Source of the DNA: Isoptericola halotolerans
Lineage (GTDB): Bacteria; Actinomycetota; Actinomycetes; Actinomycetales; Cellulomonadaceae
DNA length: 64,000 nucleotides
Direction of reading: 5' to 3'
Assembly (NCBI RefSeq): GCF_013149785.1
Contig: NZ_JABEZU010000003.1
Span: 476,092-540,091 of the forward strand
Shown: in pieces, positions 24,380 through 33,185 of the stretch
How positions within the stretch are numbered: the first letter of the stretch is position 1
Layout of the letters: each line of letters opens with the position of its first letter
Notes under the pieces: model-generated
Database searches by the model: none
Seen by the model: the letters and a program-made list of their open reading frames with translations, nothing else
What the model was told of the DNA's origin: nothing
Translations under genes and position numbers: made by a program

Positions 24380-25177
24380 CTACCGTCCGGCGGGTCGCGC
24401 CGCCCTGGCCAACCACCGACCGCCGCCGTGGGCCACGAGCAGATCCATGCCGAAGGCGCGTGAGAGGTTCTCGGACGTGAGGACCTCCTCGAGGGGTCCT
24501 GACGCCTCGACCTTGCCGTCACCGAGCAGCAGCAGGTGCGTGAAGCCCGGGGGGATCTCCTCGACGTGGTGGGTGACGACCACGAGCACCGGCGAGGACG
24601 GGTCCCCGGCGAGCTCCGCGAGCGCCCCGACGAGCTCCTCGCGCCCCGCCACGTCGAGCCCGGCGGCCGGCTCGTCCAGCAGCAGGACCTCGGGATCGGT
24701 CATCAGCGCCCGCGCGATCTGCACGCGCTTGCGCTCGCCCTCGCTGAGGGTGCCGTACCGCCGGTCGGCGAGGTCAGCGACGTCGAACGCCCCCAGCAGC
24801 GCCAGCGCCTGCTCGGTGTCCAGCTCCTCGTACTCCTCGCGCCAGCGTCCCGTGACCCCGTACGCGGCGGTCAGCACCACGTCGCGCACGCTCTCGTGGT
24901 GCGGGATCTTGTCGGCGAGGGCCGCCGAGGAGAAGCCGATGCGCGGACGCAGCTCGAAGACGTCGACCTTTCCGAGACGCTCACCCAGGAGGTCGGCCGT
25001 CCCCGACGTCGGGTGGGACCGCGCTGCGAGGATCTGCAGCAGGGTGGTCTTGCCGGCCCCGTTGGGGCCGAGCACGATCCAGCGCTCCCCCTCGGAGACG
25101 GTCCAGTCGACCGCGTCGACGATCGTGGAGGTTCCGCGTCGGACCGTGACGCCCTGCAGGTCGAGTACCGCGCTCAT
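24380..25177 (-). CDS. ABC transporter ATP-binding protein (stand-alone)
   Basis: A 265-residue ATPase. Walker A GPNGAGKTTLLQ lies near 40, the signature is degenerate as LSEGERKR, Walker B VLLLDEPAAGLD, and the switch His sits in VVVTHH. The closest wording is the YlmA/molybdate-like group of single-gene ATPases, often without a permease partner. The ATG at 25177 lies 8 nt after TAGGGT (25186-25191), suggesting a leaderless mRNA. No permease is adjacent, so its transport partner or non-transport role is unclear. Confidence 0.9.
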   Translation of the reverse strand: MSAVLDLQGVTVRRGTSTIVDAVDWTVSEGERWIVLGPNGAGKTTLLQILAARSHPTSGTADLLGERLGKVDVFELRPRIGFSSAALADKIPHHESVRDVVLTAAYGVTGRWREEYEELDTEQALALLGAFDVADLADRRYGTLSEGERKRVQIARALMTDPEVLLLDEPAAGLDVAGREELVGALAELAGDPSSPVLVVVTHHVEEIPPGFTHLLLLGDGKVEASGPLEEVLTSENLSRAFGMDLLVAHGGGRWLARAARPAGR

Positions 25178-25295
25178 GGTGCCCGACCCTACCGGAGCGA
25201 GGACGACCACCGGACCGCCCGCGAGGCTCTGGCCACCCGGTCCACGAAGCGGCGCGACGGGCGCCGGTCCTGCTCCGGCGTCTATCGTGCGAAGC

Positions 25296-26063
25296 GTGAG
25301 CGAGTCGAACACCCTGCCCCGCAGCGTCGTCCTGGCGCTGTGGCTCCAGTCGCTCGGCGTCCCGCACGGCCTGGCGGTCCGGTCCGTCACCGACGACGAC
25401 GAGCCGCACACCGTCGTCGGGCTGCCCGGCGCCGGGACGGGTCAGGTCACGCTCAAGGAGCTCGTCGCGACCTTCGCGGACGGACCTCGCGAGGTCTGCG
25501 CGGTGCTCCCTGCCCCGGGTGACCCCTCGGGCGTCCCCGCTCCGGCCGCAGCGGCAGCCACCGAGGCCGGTGAGTGCCTGCTGGTCAGCACCGCTGACGG
25601 TGCGTGGGCCGCCGTGCCTCGCATCACCGCCTTCGGCAGCACGTTCGAGACCGGTCACCTCGTCACGTGGGAGGTGGTCGAGGTCCCCCCGTGGTCCACC
25701 CTGGTGGCCGGGGCGCTGGGGTCGTTGGCGGACGCGGAGCGCGAGCTGCGCACCAGCCTCGTGACCGCCACCGAGGCCCTCGACGCCCTCGACGTGGCAC
25801 GCTGGCGCGACGACGCCGCGGACGCCATCGAACGGGTGCGCAGCTCGACCACCGACCGCTGGCCCGTGCCGGACCTCGACGGGCGGCGAGCGAGGGTCAT
25901 GCAGCTCGCCACCCGTCTGCTCGCCATCGTCGACCTCGCGACCGACGACGACGGCGCCGCGGTGAACCTGTGGCAGGTCGACCAGCGGTCGACGGCGCTG
26001 CGAGAGGTCGAGCGCACCGCCCGGCGCGCGCTCGGCGCCGCGACCTACGCCACCGTGCCCTGA
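25296..26063 (+). CDS. conserved-looking hypothetical protein, 255 aa
   Basis: I do not recognise a family. The protein is acidic and soluble with no membrane segment. The first half (to about residue 125) looks alpha/beta, with short strands such as CLLVSTADGAWAAV; the second half is strongly helical and charged. The start is GTG at 25296 because TATCGT (25283-25288) lies 7 nt before it (leaderless). It is divergent from the stand-alone ABC ATPase and its stop is 4 bp from the converging glgA stop. Codon use is typical of the chromosome, so it is a real gene. Confidence 0.75.
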   Translation: MSESNTLPRSVVLALWLQSLGVPHGLAVRSVTDDDEPHTVVGLPGAGTGQVTLKELVATFADGPREVCAVLPAPGDPSGVPAPAAAAATEAGECLLVSTADGAWAAVPRITAFGSTFETGHLVTWEVVEVPPWSTLVAGALGSLADAERELRTSLVTATEALDALDVARWRDDAADAIERVRSSTTDRWPVPDLDGRRARVMQLATRLLAIVDLATDDDGAAVNLWQVDQRSTALREVERTARRALGAATYATVP

Positions 26064-26067
26064 GCCC

Positions 26068-27294
26068 TCACGGGCGCGCGAGCACCGAGCGGTACACGTC
26101 CATCGTCCGCTCGGCGATCGCCGTCCAGGCGAAGTGCTCCTCGGCGCGGCGCCGTCCTGCCGCCCCCATCGTGGCGGCGCGCTGCGGATCGTCGACGACG
26201 GCGGTGAGCGCGGCGGCCAGATCGCTCACCCACCGCTCGCGATCGAGCGGGGTCCCGGTGCCGTCGTCCGCCTGCTCGAGGGGGACGAGCACCCCCGTGA
26301 CGCCGTCGTCGACCACCTCGGGGATCCCGCCGGTCGCCGTGGCCACGACGGGCAGGCCCACGGCCATCGCCTCGAGGTTGACGATCCCGAGGGGCTCGTA
26401 GACGGACGGGCACGCGAAGACCGTCGAGGCCGCGAGCACGGCGCACAGCTCCGGCCGGGGCAGCATCTCCTCGATCCACACCACGCCGGCGGCCGTGCCT
26501 CCACGTGCCTGGCGCAGGTCGTCGACCAGGGACCGGACCTCCGCCATGATCTCCGGGGTGTCCGGGGCTCCCGCGCACAGGATCACCTGGACCTCGCGCG
26601 GCAGCCGCGCCGCGGCTCGCAGGAAGTCGGGAAGCCCCTTCTGGCGCGTGATGCGCCCGACGAACACCACGGCCGGGCGCGCCGGGTCGATCCCGTGGTC
26701 CACCGCCACCCGGGCGATCTCCTCGTCGGACGGCCTGACCCAGCCGTCCAGGTCGATCCCGTTGTGCACCACGTGCACCCGCTCGGGGTCCAGCTCCGGG
26801 TAGCAGCGCAGGATGTCCGCTCGCATCCCCGCCGAGACGGCGACGATCCCGGACGCGCCCAGGTAGGCGGTGCGTTCGGCCCAGCTCGAGACGGCATACC
26901 CGCCACCCAGCTGCTCGGCCTTCCAGGGGCGCAGCGGCTCGAGCGAGTGGGCCGTGACCAGGTGCGGCACGCCGTGCAGCAACCCGCCGAGATGGCCGGC
27001 CATGTTCGCGTACCAGGTGTGCGAGTGCACGACGTCCGCGCCGGCGACGTCGTCCGCCATGGCCAGGTCCACGCCGAGCGTGCGCAGGGAGGCGTTGGCC
27101 CCGGACAGCGTGGCGGGCTCCTCGTACCCGGTGACACCGGCGGCGTCGGGCCGGGGGCCGTCGAAGCAGCGCACGCGCACGTCGGCATGCGGACGCAGCA
27201 CGGCCGACAGCTCGGCGACGTGCACGCCGGCGCCGCCGTAGACGTGGGGCGGGAATTCTCGGGTCAGCAGGTCGATCCTCAGGGGGGAGCTCAC
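26068..27294 (-). CDS. glgA: glycogen synthase (actinobacterial GlgA, GT4)
   Basis: A 408-residue glucosyltransferase of the actinobacterial type. REFPPHVYGGAGVHV (8-22) is the conserved N-terminal glucan loop; FVGRITRQKGL and PSVYEPLGIVNLEAMA carry the donor-site residues, including the E-x7-E region. It builds alpha-1,4-glucan (or maltose-1-phosphate, as mycobacterial GlgM does) from ADP-glucose supplied by the divergent glgC. The GTG at 27294 lies 7 nt after TACGTT (27302-27307): a leaderless mRNA. A longer frame to 27375 would overlap the glgC promoter. Confidence 0.92.
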   Translation of the reverse strand: MSSPLRIDLLTREFPPHVYGGAGVHVAELSAVLRPHADVRVRCFDGPRPDAAGVTGYEEPATLSGANASLRTLGVDLAMADDVAGADVVHSHTWYANMAGHLGGLLHGVPHLVTAHSLEPLRPWKAEQLGGGYAVSSWAERTAYLGASGIVAVSAGMRADILRCYPELDPERVHVVHNGIDLDGWVRPSDEEIARVAVDHGIDPARPAVVFVGRITRQKGLPDFLRAAARLPREVQVILCAGAPDTPEIMAEVRSLVDDLRQARGGTAAGVVWIEEMLPRPELCAVLAASTVFACPSVYEPLGIVNLEAMAVGLPVVATATGGIPEVVDDGVTGVLVPLEQADDGTGTPLDRERWVSDLAAALTAVVDDPQRAATMGAAGRRRAEEHFAWTAIAERTMDVYRSVLARP

Positions 27295-27301
27295 GAGAGC
27301 C

Positions 27302-27356
27302 AACGTAGCGCTCACCGCCGCGTCGCGCGGCATGCGTGGCCCTGAGGTCCTAGGGT
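27302..27356. promoter_or_regulatory. divergent leaderless promoters of glgA and glgC
   Basis: The 68-bp gap carries two -10 elements pointing outward: TACGTT on the minus strand (27302-27307), 7 nt before the glgA GTG, and TAGGGT on the plus strand (27351-27356), 6 nt before the glgC ATG. The -35 regions must lie back to back between them, allowing co-regulation. Confidence 0.7.
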
Positions 27357-27362
27357 CAGGGC

Positions 27363-28607
27363 ATGGCGTCGTCAAACCCCCGCGTCCTGGCCATCGTCCT
27401 CGCCGGCGGAGAGGGCAAGCGACTCATGCCGCTGACTGCCCAGCGCGCCAAACCCGCGGTCCCCTTCGGCGGCATCTACCGGCTCGTGGACTTCGCGCTG
27501 TCCAACATCATCAACTCCCGGTACCTCCAGGTCATCGTGCTGACGCAGTACAAGTCGCACTCGCTGGACCGGCACATCTCCAAGACCTGGCGCATGTCCC
27601 CGCTGCTCGGCAACTACGTGTCCTCGGTCCCGGCACAGCAGCGCGTCGGCAAGCACTGGTACCTCGGGTCCGCCGACGCCATCTACCAGTGCCTGAACAT
27701 CATCGACGACGAGCGTCCCGACATCGTCGTCGTGGTCGGCGCGGACCACGTCTACCGCATGGACTTCTCGCAGATGGTGGACGCGCACGTCGAGTCCGGC
27801 GCGCGCGCCACCGTCGCTGCGATCCGCCAGCCGATCGCGCTCGCCGACCAGTTCGGCGTCATCGACGTCGAGCCCCAGGACCCGACGCGCATCCGCGACT
27901 TCCTGGAGAAGCCGGTCGCCCCGGTGGGGCTGCCGGACTCGCCCCGCGAGGTCCTGGCCTCCATGGGCAACTACGTCTTCGACGCCGACGCCCTGGTCGA
28001 GGCCGTCACGAAGGACGCCGCGGACCCCGACTCACGGCACGACATGGGCGGGGACATCGTCCCGGCGTTCGTCCGGGAGGGGACGGCCGGCGTCTACGAC
28101 TTCATCCGCAACGAGGTGCCCGGCTCCACGGACCGCGACCGCGCCTACTGGCGCGACGTCGGCGCCATCGACGCCTACTTCGACGCCAACAAGGACCTCA
28201 TCGCCGTCCAGCCGGTGTTCAACCTGTACAACGAGGACTGGCCTCTCTACACCGGGTACACGGGGCTCCCGCCGGCGAAGTTCGTGCACGCCGGGCCCGG
28301 CCGCCTGGGGCACGCCGCAGACTCGATCGTCTCACCTGGTGTCCTCGTCTCCGGTGCGACCGTCGCAGGGTCCATCCTGTCGCCGGGCGTGCACCTGCAC
28401 TCCTGGGCGACGGTCACCGACTCCGTGGTGATGGACGGCGTCCAGGTGCACCGGCACGCCCAGGTGCACCGCGCCATCCTCGACAAGTTCGTGGTGGTGG
28501 ACGAACGCGCCCGGATCGGGGTCGACCACGAGGAGGACCGGGCGCGCGGCTTCACCGTCACCGAGTCGGGGATCACCGTCGTCCCGAAGGGTTCTCACGT
28601 TGCCTGA
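27363..28607 (+). CDS. glgC: glucose-1-phosphate adenylyltransferase
   Basis: A 414-residue enzyme making ADP-glucose from ATP and glucose-1-phosphate. The nucleotide motif [13 protein letters not shown] (14-26), AKPAVPFGG, the substrate motif FLEKP and the C-terminal left-handed beta-helix ([24 protein letters not shown] hexapeptide repeats) are intact. N-terminal regulatory Lys/Arg residues are present. Normal length. The ATG at 27363 is leaderless behind TAGGGT. The last 8 bp overlap the serB start. Confidence 0.96.
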   Translation: MASSNPRVLAIVLAGGEGKRLMPLTAQRAKPAVPFGGIYRLVDFALSNIINSRYLQVIVLTQYKSHSLDRHISKTWRMSPLLGNYVSSVPAQQRVGKHWYLGSADAIYQCLNIIDDERPDIVVVVGADHVYRMDFSQMVDAHVESGARATVAAIRQPIALADQFGVIDVEPQDPTRIRDFLEKPVAPVGLPDSPREVLASMGNYVFDADALVEAVTKDAADPDSRHDMGGDIVPAFVREGTAGVYDFIRNEVPGSTDRDRAYWRDVGAIDAYFDANKDLIAVQPVFNLYNEDWPLYTGYTGLPPAKFVHAGPGRLGHAADSIVSPGVLVSGATVAGSILSPGVHLHSWATVTDSVVMDGVQVHRHAQVHRAILDKFVVVDERARIGVDHEEDRARGFTVTESGITVVPKGSHVA

Positions 28608-29343
28608 CCGCGCACCTGCCGCGCCGCTCCCGACCGACCTGTCCGTCCGCCGTCGTCGGCTCGTCGTGACCGACGTCGACTCGACGTTCCTGACCCAGGA
28701 GGTCATCGAGCTCATCGCCGAGCACGCCGGCACCCGCGACGAGGTCGCGGCCGCGACCGAGCGGGCCATGCGCGGCGAGCTCGACTTCGCCGCCTCCCTG
28801 CGGGAGCGGGTGGCCACGCTGGCAGGCGTCCCCGTGTCCGCGCTGGACGCGGTGCGCGAGGCCGTCGTCCTGACGCCCGGTGCCGCGGAGCTGGTCGCCG
28901 AGGTGCACCGCCGTGGCTGGGAGTTCGGACTCGTCTCCGGCGGCTTCGCCGAGATCCTTGCCCCCCTCGCCGCGGCGCACGGCATCACCCGCTGGCGGGC
29001 GAACGAGCTCGAGGTGACCGACGGCGTCCTGACGGGCAGGACCGTCGGCCCGGTCGTGGACCGGGCCTACAAGGAGGTCACCCTGCGCGAGTGGGCGTCC
29101 GAGCTGGGCCTGGACATGGCCGACACCGTCGCGGTGGGCGACGGCGCCAACGACCTCGACATGATCGGCGCCGCCGGCATCGGCATCGCCTTCGCCGCCA
29201 AGCCGCTCGTGCGCGCCGAGGCGCCGTACAGCATCGACGGACCGCGGCTCGACGAGGTGCTGCAGATCATCGACGACGTGGAGCTCGGCGAACGGCACGC
29301 ACGTCCGGCGACCGACGGCGCGGAGGACACGCTCTCGAGGTGA
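28600..29343 (+). CDS. serB: phosphoserine phosphatase (HAD superfamily)
   Basis: A 247-residue HAD phosphatase completing serine synthesis. Motif I is DVDSTF (Asp25, Asp27, Thr29), motif II GLVSGGF, motif III Lys in RAYKE, and motif [11 protein letters not shown]. There is no N-terminal ACT domain. The start is a TTG at 28600 that overlaps glgC by 8 bp (MPDRAP); no better upstream-supported start exists, though a shorter one inside cannot be excluded. Co-transcribed with glgC. The TGA stop forms the first bases of the 29340-29384 hairpin. Confidence 0.9.
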   Translation: MPDRAPAAPLPTDLSVRRRRLVVTDVDSTFLTQEVIELIAEHAGTRDEVAAATERAMRGELDFAASLRERVATLAGVPVSALDAVREAVVLTPGAAELVAEVHRRGWEFGLVSGGFAEILAPLAAAHGITRWRANELEVTDGVLTGRTVGPVVDRAYKEVTLREWASELGLDMADTVAVGDGANDLDMIGAAGIGIAFAAKPLVRAEAPYSIDGPRLDEVLQIIDDVELGERHARPATDGAEDTLSR

Positions 29344-29384
29344 TGTCCAGGGACGTGGTTGGCGGACACGTCCCTGGACATCAC
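29340..29384. terminator. bidirectional terminator containing both stop codons
   Basis: A perfect 18-bp stem (29340-29357 with 29367-29384) and a 9-nt loop. The serB TGA (29341-29343) is in the left arm and the stop of the converging gene (29381-29383) is in the right arm, so the palindrome supplies both stops. Confidence 0.85.
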
Positions 29385-30217
29385 ACCTGGACCGCGCCCG
29401 GGAACAGCTGCCGGACGCGGTGCACGTCGTAGCGGTCGCCACCGCGCCACTGTCCCGCGGCGCCCCAGTCCGACCGAAGGTGCTCAGGGCGTTCGGCGCC
29501 GCGGGGGCGGAGCACCCGGGCGGTGCCCAGGATCTCCACGAACGCTCGGTGCTCGGCCACGGTGCCCGGCAGGACCGGCCTCAGCGCGCGGACCAGCCCG
29601 CCGGCCGTCGCCTCGGGGTCGAGGTCCTCGATCACGGCCAGGACCCGCTGCAGCAGGGTCCGGTCCTCCGCTGTCGGATCGTGCGCAGCAGTCCGCGCGA
29701 GCTGTTCGAGGTCGAACCGGGCGTACACCAGGTCGTCGTGCCGCACGCCGCCCCACTTCAACCGTTCGAAGCTGAGCACGTTGAGGTCGATGTCGCGGTC
29801 GACCTGTCGTGCCGTCAGCTGCCCGTCCGCGGGTGCGTCGCGGCAGGTCTCGCACACGACGTCGGAGCGGGTCACCGTCCCGCCGTCGTCGAGGCCTTCT
29901 CCCGCGACCACGGGTTGGAAGGCGTGGGGGGTCAGCCGCTCGACCATCGACCACGAGGCCAGTGCGGAGCGCCGGTCCAGCCGTCGTGACGACAGGCTGG
30001 CGACGAACCCGTTCGCGACCACGGATCCGAGCCCGGTGTCCCGGAGCCGCTGGATGCGCGACACGCTCTCGTCATGGGTCCAGGTCACCGGATCGAACAT
30101 CACGCCATGATCCTTGGCGTAGGCGAGATCCTCCGGCGCCGTCTGCCGGTCACCGTCGTCGATCCACCCGTTCGACCAGTAGGTCCGGAACAAGATCCGC
30201 TTCGCCCTGGCATCCAC
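29381..30217 (-). CDS. hypothetical protein, 278 aa, with CxxC
   Basis: No family recognised. A soluble protein opening RAKRILFRTYWSNGWID, with one CETC pair (Cys122 and Cys125) that could bind a metal or form a disulfide, and a C-terminal half of helices and short strands rich in Arg and His. The start is GTG at 30217. It converges with serB through a shared hairpin, and no operon partner is evident upstream (43 bp to the SixA-type gene, same strand, so co-transcription with it is possible). Codon use is slightly less biased than in its neighbours. Confidence 0.65.
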   Translation of the reverse strand: MDARAKRILFRTYWSNGWIDDGDRQTAPEDLAYAKDHGVMFDPVTWTHDESVSRIQRLRDTGLGSVVANGFVASLSSRRLDRRSALASWSMVERLTPHAFQPVVAGEGLDDGGTVTRSDVVCETCRDAPADGQLTARQVDRDIDLNVLSFERLKWGGVRHDDLVYARFDLEQLARTAAHDPTAEDRTLLQRVLAVIEDLDPEATAGGLVRALRPVLPGTVAEHRAFVEILGTARVLRPRGAERPEHLRSDWGAAGQWRGGDRYDVHRVRQLFPGAVQV

Positions 30218-30260
30218 CGACCATGAGTACCATCCGTGGGAAGGTTCGCGCGGCGGGCTC

Positions 30261-30824
30261 TCAGCTCGGGCGGCCGACCCGCAGCAGCGTCGCGGACTTC
30301 TTGGTCCACTCGGACCACGGCTGCTTGGCGGCGTGCAGCACCGAGTAGGTCGCCGTCGGGACCCCGACGCGCACCTGGGCCAGCGCGGCGTCGTCCGACG
30401 ACTTGTCGGCCAGATAGGCGGCGGTCGCCGCCATCGTGGGCTCGTGACCGATGATCAGCAACGTCTTGACCTCGGGGGCCACGGAGCGGAGCAGCTCGAG
30501 CACGTCGCCGACGCTCGCCGCGTACAGCTCGTCGCGCACCTCGAAGTCCAGATGGCTGCGGCCCCCGTGGTTGCCGAGGTGTGCCCGAGCCAGCTCCCAG
30601 GTCTGCCGCGTGCGCAGAGCGGACGACACGAGCGTCAGGTCCGGGACGAGGCCCACCGAGGTCAGTGCCATACCGACCCGGCCGGCCTGCTTGCGTCCGT
30701 TGAGCGCCAGGGCCCGATCCACGTCCGGCACCGGCCCCGCGGCAGGTTCCGCCTTCGCATGCCGGAGCAGCACCAGCCGACGCCCCTTCTCCGGGACGTC
30801 GGCGGGGTGCTTCGGCTGCTTCAC
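30261..30824 (-). CDS. SixA-type histidine phosphatase
   Basis: A 187-residue member of the histidine phosphatase superfamily. The catalytic RHAKAEP is at about 21-27 (Arg-His pair), the second Arg is in SSALRTRQT, and the second His is in IIGHEPTM. The LVLLRHAKA form and small size match SixA, a phosphohistidine phosphatase. The GTG at 30824 is chosen, 10 bp after fabI ends; a longer frame to 30860 overlaps fabI. It probably ends the fabG-fabI transcript. Confidence 0.88.
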   Translation of the reverse strand: MKQPKHPADVPEKGRRLVLLRHAKAEPAAGPVPDVDRALALNGRKQAGRVGMALTSVGLVPDLTLVSSALRTRQTWELARAHLGNHGGRSHLDFEVRDELYAASVGDVLELLRSVAPEVKTLLIIGHEPTMAATAAYLADKSSDDAALAQVRVGVPTATYSVLHAAKQPWSEWTKKSATLLRVGRPS

Positions 30825-30834
30825 GATCGCTCGC

Positions 30835-31602
30835 TCACTGACCCATCGCGTGCACGCCACCGTCGACGTGCACGATCTCGCCCGTCGTCGCCGGGAACCA
30901 GTCGGACAGCAGCGCCACCACCGCGCGGGCGGCGGGCTCCGCCGTCGTCTGGTCCCACCCGAGGGGCGCGCGCCGGGGCCACGCGTCCTCCATCGCCTCG
31001 AAACCGGGGATGGACTTGGCCGCCGTGGTCCGGATCGGTCCGGCCGAGACCAGGTTCGCCCGGATCCCGGAGGGCCCGAGGTCGCGGGCGAGGTAGCGGT
31101 TGGCGGACTCGAGACCGGCCTTCGCCACCCCCATCCAGTCGTAGACCGGCCAGGCGAACCCGGCGTCGAAGGTCAGGCCGACGTAGGCGCCGCCGGAGGC
31201 CATGAGCGGCTGGGCCGCGGTGATCAGCGACTTGTACGAGAAGGTCGAGACCTGGACCGCGGTGGCGACGTCGTCCCACTCGGCGGCCAGGAAGTTGCCA
31301 CCCATCACGCTCTGCGGCGCGAACCCGATGGAGTGGACGACGCCGTCGAGACGGTCGGTGTGCTCGCGCACCTGGTCCGCGAGGGAGTCCAGGTCCTCCG
31401 AGCTGGTCACGTCGAGCTGGACGACCGGTGCCGTCACGGGAAGTCGCTTCGCGAACGCCTGGGTGAGCTTCATCTGTCGCCCGAACGAGGTCAGGACGAC
31501 CTCCGCGCCTTCCTCCTGCGCGAGCCGGGCGGCGTGGAACGCGATCGAGCTGTCCGTCAGGACGCCCGTGATGAGCAACTTCTTGCCGTCGAGCAGAGCC
31601 AT
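30835..31602 (-). CDS. fabI: enoyl-[acyl-carrier-protein] reductase, InhA-type FabI
   Basis: A 255-residue NADH-dependent reductase of fatty-acid elongation. It has LLITGVLTDSSIAFH (9-23), SIGFAP (91-96) and the catalytic Tyr154-x6-Lys161 in VYDWMGVAK. The Y-x6-K spacing distinguishes FabI from ordinary SDRs, and the sequence is InhA-like. It follows fabG by 59 bp, the same pairing as mabA-inhA in mycobacteria. The ATG at 31602 has a modest AAAGGTCACC ribosome site. InhA-type enzymes are the isoniazid/triclosan target class. Confidence 0.95.
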   Translation of the reverse strand: MALLDGKKLLITGVLTDSSIAFHAARLAQEEGAEVVLTSFGRQMKLTQAFAKRLPVTAPVVQLDVTSSEDLDSLADQVREHTDRLDGVVHSIGFAPQSVMGGNFLAAEWDDVATAVQVSTFSYKSLITAAQPLMASGGAYVGLTFDAGFAWPVYDWMGVAKAGLESANRYLARDLGPSGIRANLVSAGPIRTTAAKSIPGFEAMEDAWPRRAPLGWDQTTAEPAARAVVALLSDWFPATTGEIVHVDGGVHAMGQ

Positions 31603-31661
31603 GGTGACCTTTCAGTGAAGTTCTGGTGGGAGCGTATCGGGCCCTGAGCCCGTTGGACAGT

Positions 31662-32384
31662 TCAGTGACCCATGCCCAGACCGCCGTCGACGGGGACGAC
31701 CGCGCCGGTCACGTACCCGGCGGCGTCCGACGCGAGGAACTCCACGACGCCGGCGACCTCGTCAGCAGTCGCGAAGCGGCCCGCAGGGATCGATGCCCGG
31801 TACTTCTTCTGCGTGTCCTCCGGCAGGGCGGCGGTCATGTCGGTCTCCACGAAGCCCGGTGCCACGACGTTGGCCGTGATGCCGCGACCGCCGAGCTCGC
31901 GGGAGATCGAGCGCGCCATGCCGACCAGCGCTGCCTTCGTCGAGGAGTAGTTGACCTGACCCGGTCCGCCGTAGAGGCCGACGACGGAACCGATCAGCAC
32001 GATACGACCGGACCGAGCCCTGATCATCGCCTTGGAGGCCCGTCGCACGCAGCGGAACGTGCCGGTGAGGTTGACGTCGACGACCTGCTCGAACTCCTCG
32101 TCGCTCATCCGCATCAGGAGCTGGTCGCGGGTCACGCCCGCGTTGGCGACGAGCACGGTCGGAGCGCCCAGCCGGGCCTCGATCTCGCCGAAGGCGGTGT
32201 CGACGGCGGCACTGTCCGTGACGTCCGCCACGAACCCGTGGACGCCCTCCGGAAGGTCTCCGCCGCGATAGACGGTGGCGACGACGTCGCCCGCCGCGAC
32301 GAAGCGCTCCGCGATCGCGCGACCGATACCGCGCGCGGCCCCGGTCACGACCACCACTCGACCGGTTGCTGCCTGTTCTCCCAC
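31662..32384 (-). CDS. fabG: 3-oxoacyl-[acyl-carrier-protein] reductase (MabA-like FabG)
   Basis: A 240-residue SDR reducing beta-ketoacyl-ACP with NADPH. TGAARGIG (14-21), NAG (81-83), Ser133, Tyr146 and Lys150 (NYSSTK) form the active site, and FVETDMTAAL is typical of FabG. GTG start at 32384 with GAGGAG upstream. It precedes fabI in a two-gene fatty-acid synthesis unit. The 175-bp gap to the divergent DUF3099 gene should hold its promoter, but I cannot place it with confidence. Confidence 0.94.
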   Translation of the reverse strand: MGEQAATGRVVVVTGAARGIGRAIAERFVAAGDVVATVYRGGDLPEGVHGFVADVTDSAAVDTAFGEIEARLGAPTVLVANAGVTRDQLLMRMSDEEFEQVVDVNLTGTFRCVRRASKAMIRARSGRIVLIGSVVGLYGGPGQVNYSSTKAALVGMARSISRELGGRGITANVVAPGFVETDMTAALPEDTQKKYRASIPAGRFATADEVAGVVEFLASDAAGYVTGAVVPVDGGLGMGH

Positions 32385-32559
32385 GGGATGCTCCTCTCGA
32401 CGACGGGCCGTCGCGACCCGGGTGCACGGTGGTGCGCCGGTGCGACCGTACCCCGCACCCCGACCGGTCCCGCGCTGACGAGGAGGCACAGGTCGCCGAA
32501 CGGGTTTGTCGGTTTCCTCCAAAGACCGGAGCTCGCCGCGCCGGACGTAGACTGGTCGG

Positions 32560-32946
32560 GTGAGCACGTCCCGGCCCCACGAGGTCCCCTCGATCACGGG
32601 CGTCCCGGCCAGCCTCGCCGCGGACCAGAACCGGCGCCTGCGCCAGTACCTGTTCCAGATGGGTCTGCGCCTGGTGCTCATCCTCGCGGCTGCCCTGCTG
32701 GTCGAGGGCTGGCTCATGTGGGTCTGCTTCGCGGGCGCCGTCGTGCTCCCCTACTCGGCCGTCCTGCTCGCCAACGCCGGTCGGGACCGCAGCTCGCACG
32801 AGTCCTCCGGCGCGCCTCCGCTGGCGCCCCCGGAGATCGAGGCCACCGCCCCCGCGACCGAGGAGCCGCACATCCGCGTCGTCGACCACGTGGACGCACC
32901 GTCCAGCACCCCTGCCGACTCCCCCGCCGACCCCGAGGACCGCTGA
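32560..32946 (+). CDS. DUF3099 membrane protein
   Basis: A 128-residue protein. The N-terminus carries the DUF3099 core ITGVPASLAADQNRR then RLRQYLFQMGLRLVLILAA, with two membrane helices (about 29-50 and 53-72), followed by an acidic, Pro-rich tail. Function unknown; it commonly sits beside fabG in actinobacteria. The GTG at 32560 is 6 nt after TAGACT (32548-32553): leaderless. Its stop overlaps the next ATG (TGATG), starting a three-gene translationally coupled set. Confidence 0.88.
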   Translation: MSTSRPHEVPSITGVPASLAADQNRRLRQYLFQMGLRLVLILAAALLVEGWLMWVCFAGAVVLPYSAVLLANAGRDRSSHESSGAPPLAPPEIEATAPATEEPHIRVVDHVDAPSSTPADSPADPEDR

Positions 32947-33185
32947 TGGACGTGCTCGGGCTGGGCGCCGACCCGGTGGACCCCGACGCACTGGTCTGCT
33001 CGGCCAAGGGCTGCCGGGCCGAGGCCCGGTGGGGGCTGCTGTGGAACAATCCGAAGCTCCACACCCCGGAACGCCGCAAGGTGTGGCTCGCCTGCGACGC
33101 CCACCGGGAACACCTCGAGCAGTTCCTGGGGATGCGGTCGTTCTGGCGCCAGACCGTCGCCGTCGAGGAACTGGAGCACGTGTGA
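32946..33185 (+). CDS. small zinc-ribbon-like protein, 79 aa
   Basis: A 79-residue soluble protein. Cys18 and Cys23 (CSAKGC) and the later CDAH pair could form a small zinc site; the rest is Trp- and charge-rich (ARWGLLWNNPKLHTPERRKVW). Similar small proteins beside SURF1 are sometimes mislabelled acetone carboxylase; I see no basis for that function. Coupled to DUF3099 upstream and to SURF1 downstream (GTGA). Position next to SURF1 could hint at a metal or heme-oxidase assembly role. Confidence 0.8.
   Translation: MDVLGLGADPVDPDALVCSAKGCRAEARWGLLWNNPKLHTPERRKVWLACDAHREHLEQFLGMRSFWRQTVAVEELEHV

Noticed and set aside
29340..29384. The 18-bp palindrome as an attachment or recombination site
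   Set aside because: It lies between converging genes, no integrase or duplicated copy is nearby, and a terminator explains it.
32946..33185. The name acetone carboxylase for the 79-aa protein
   Set aside because: Far too short and without any carboxylase motif; likely a propagated database label.
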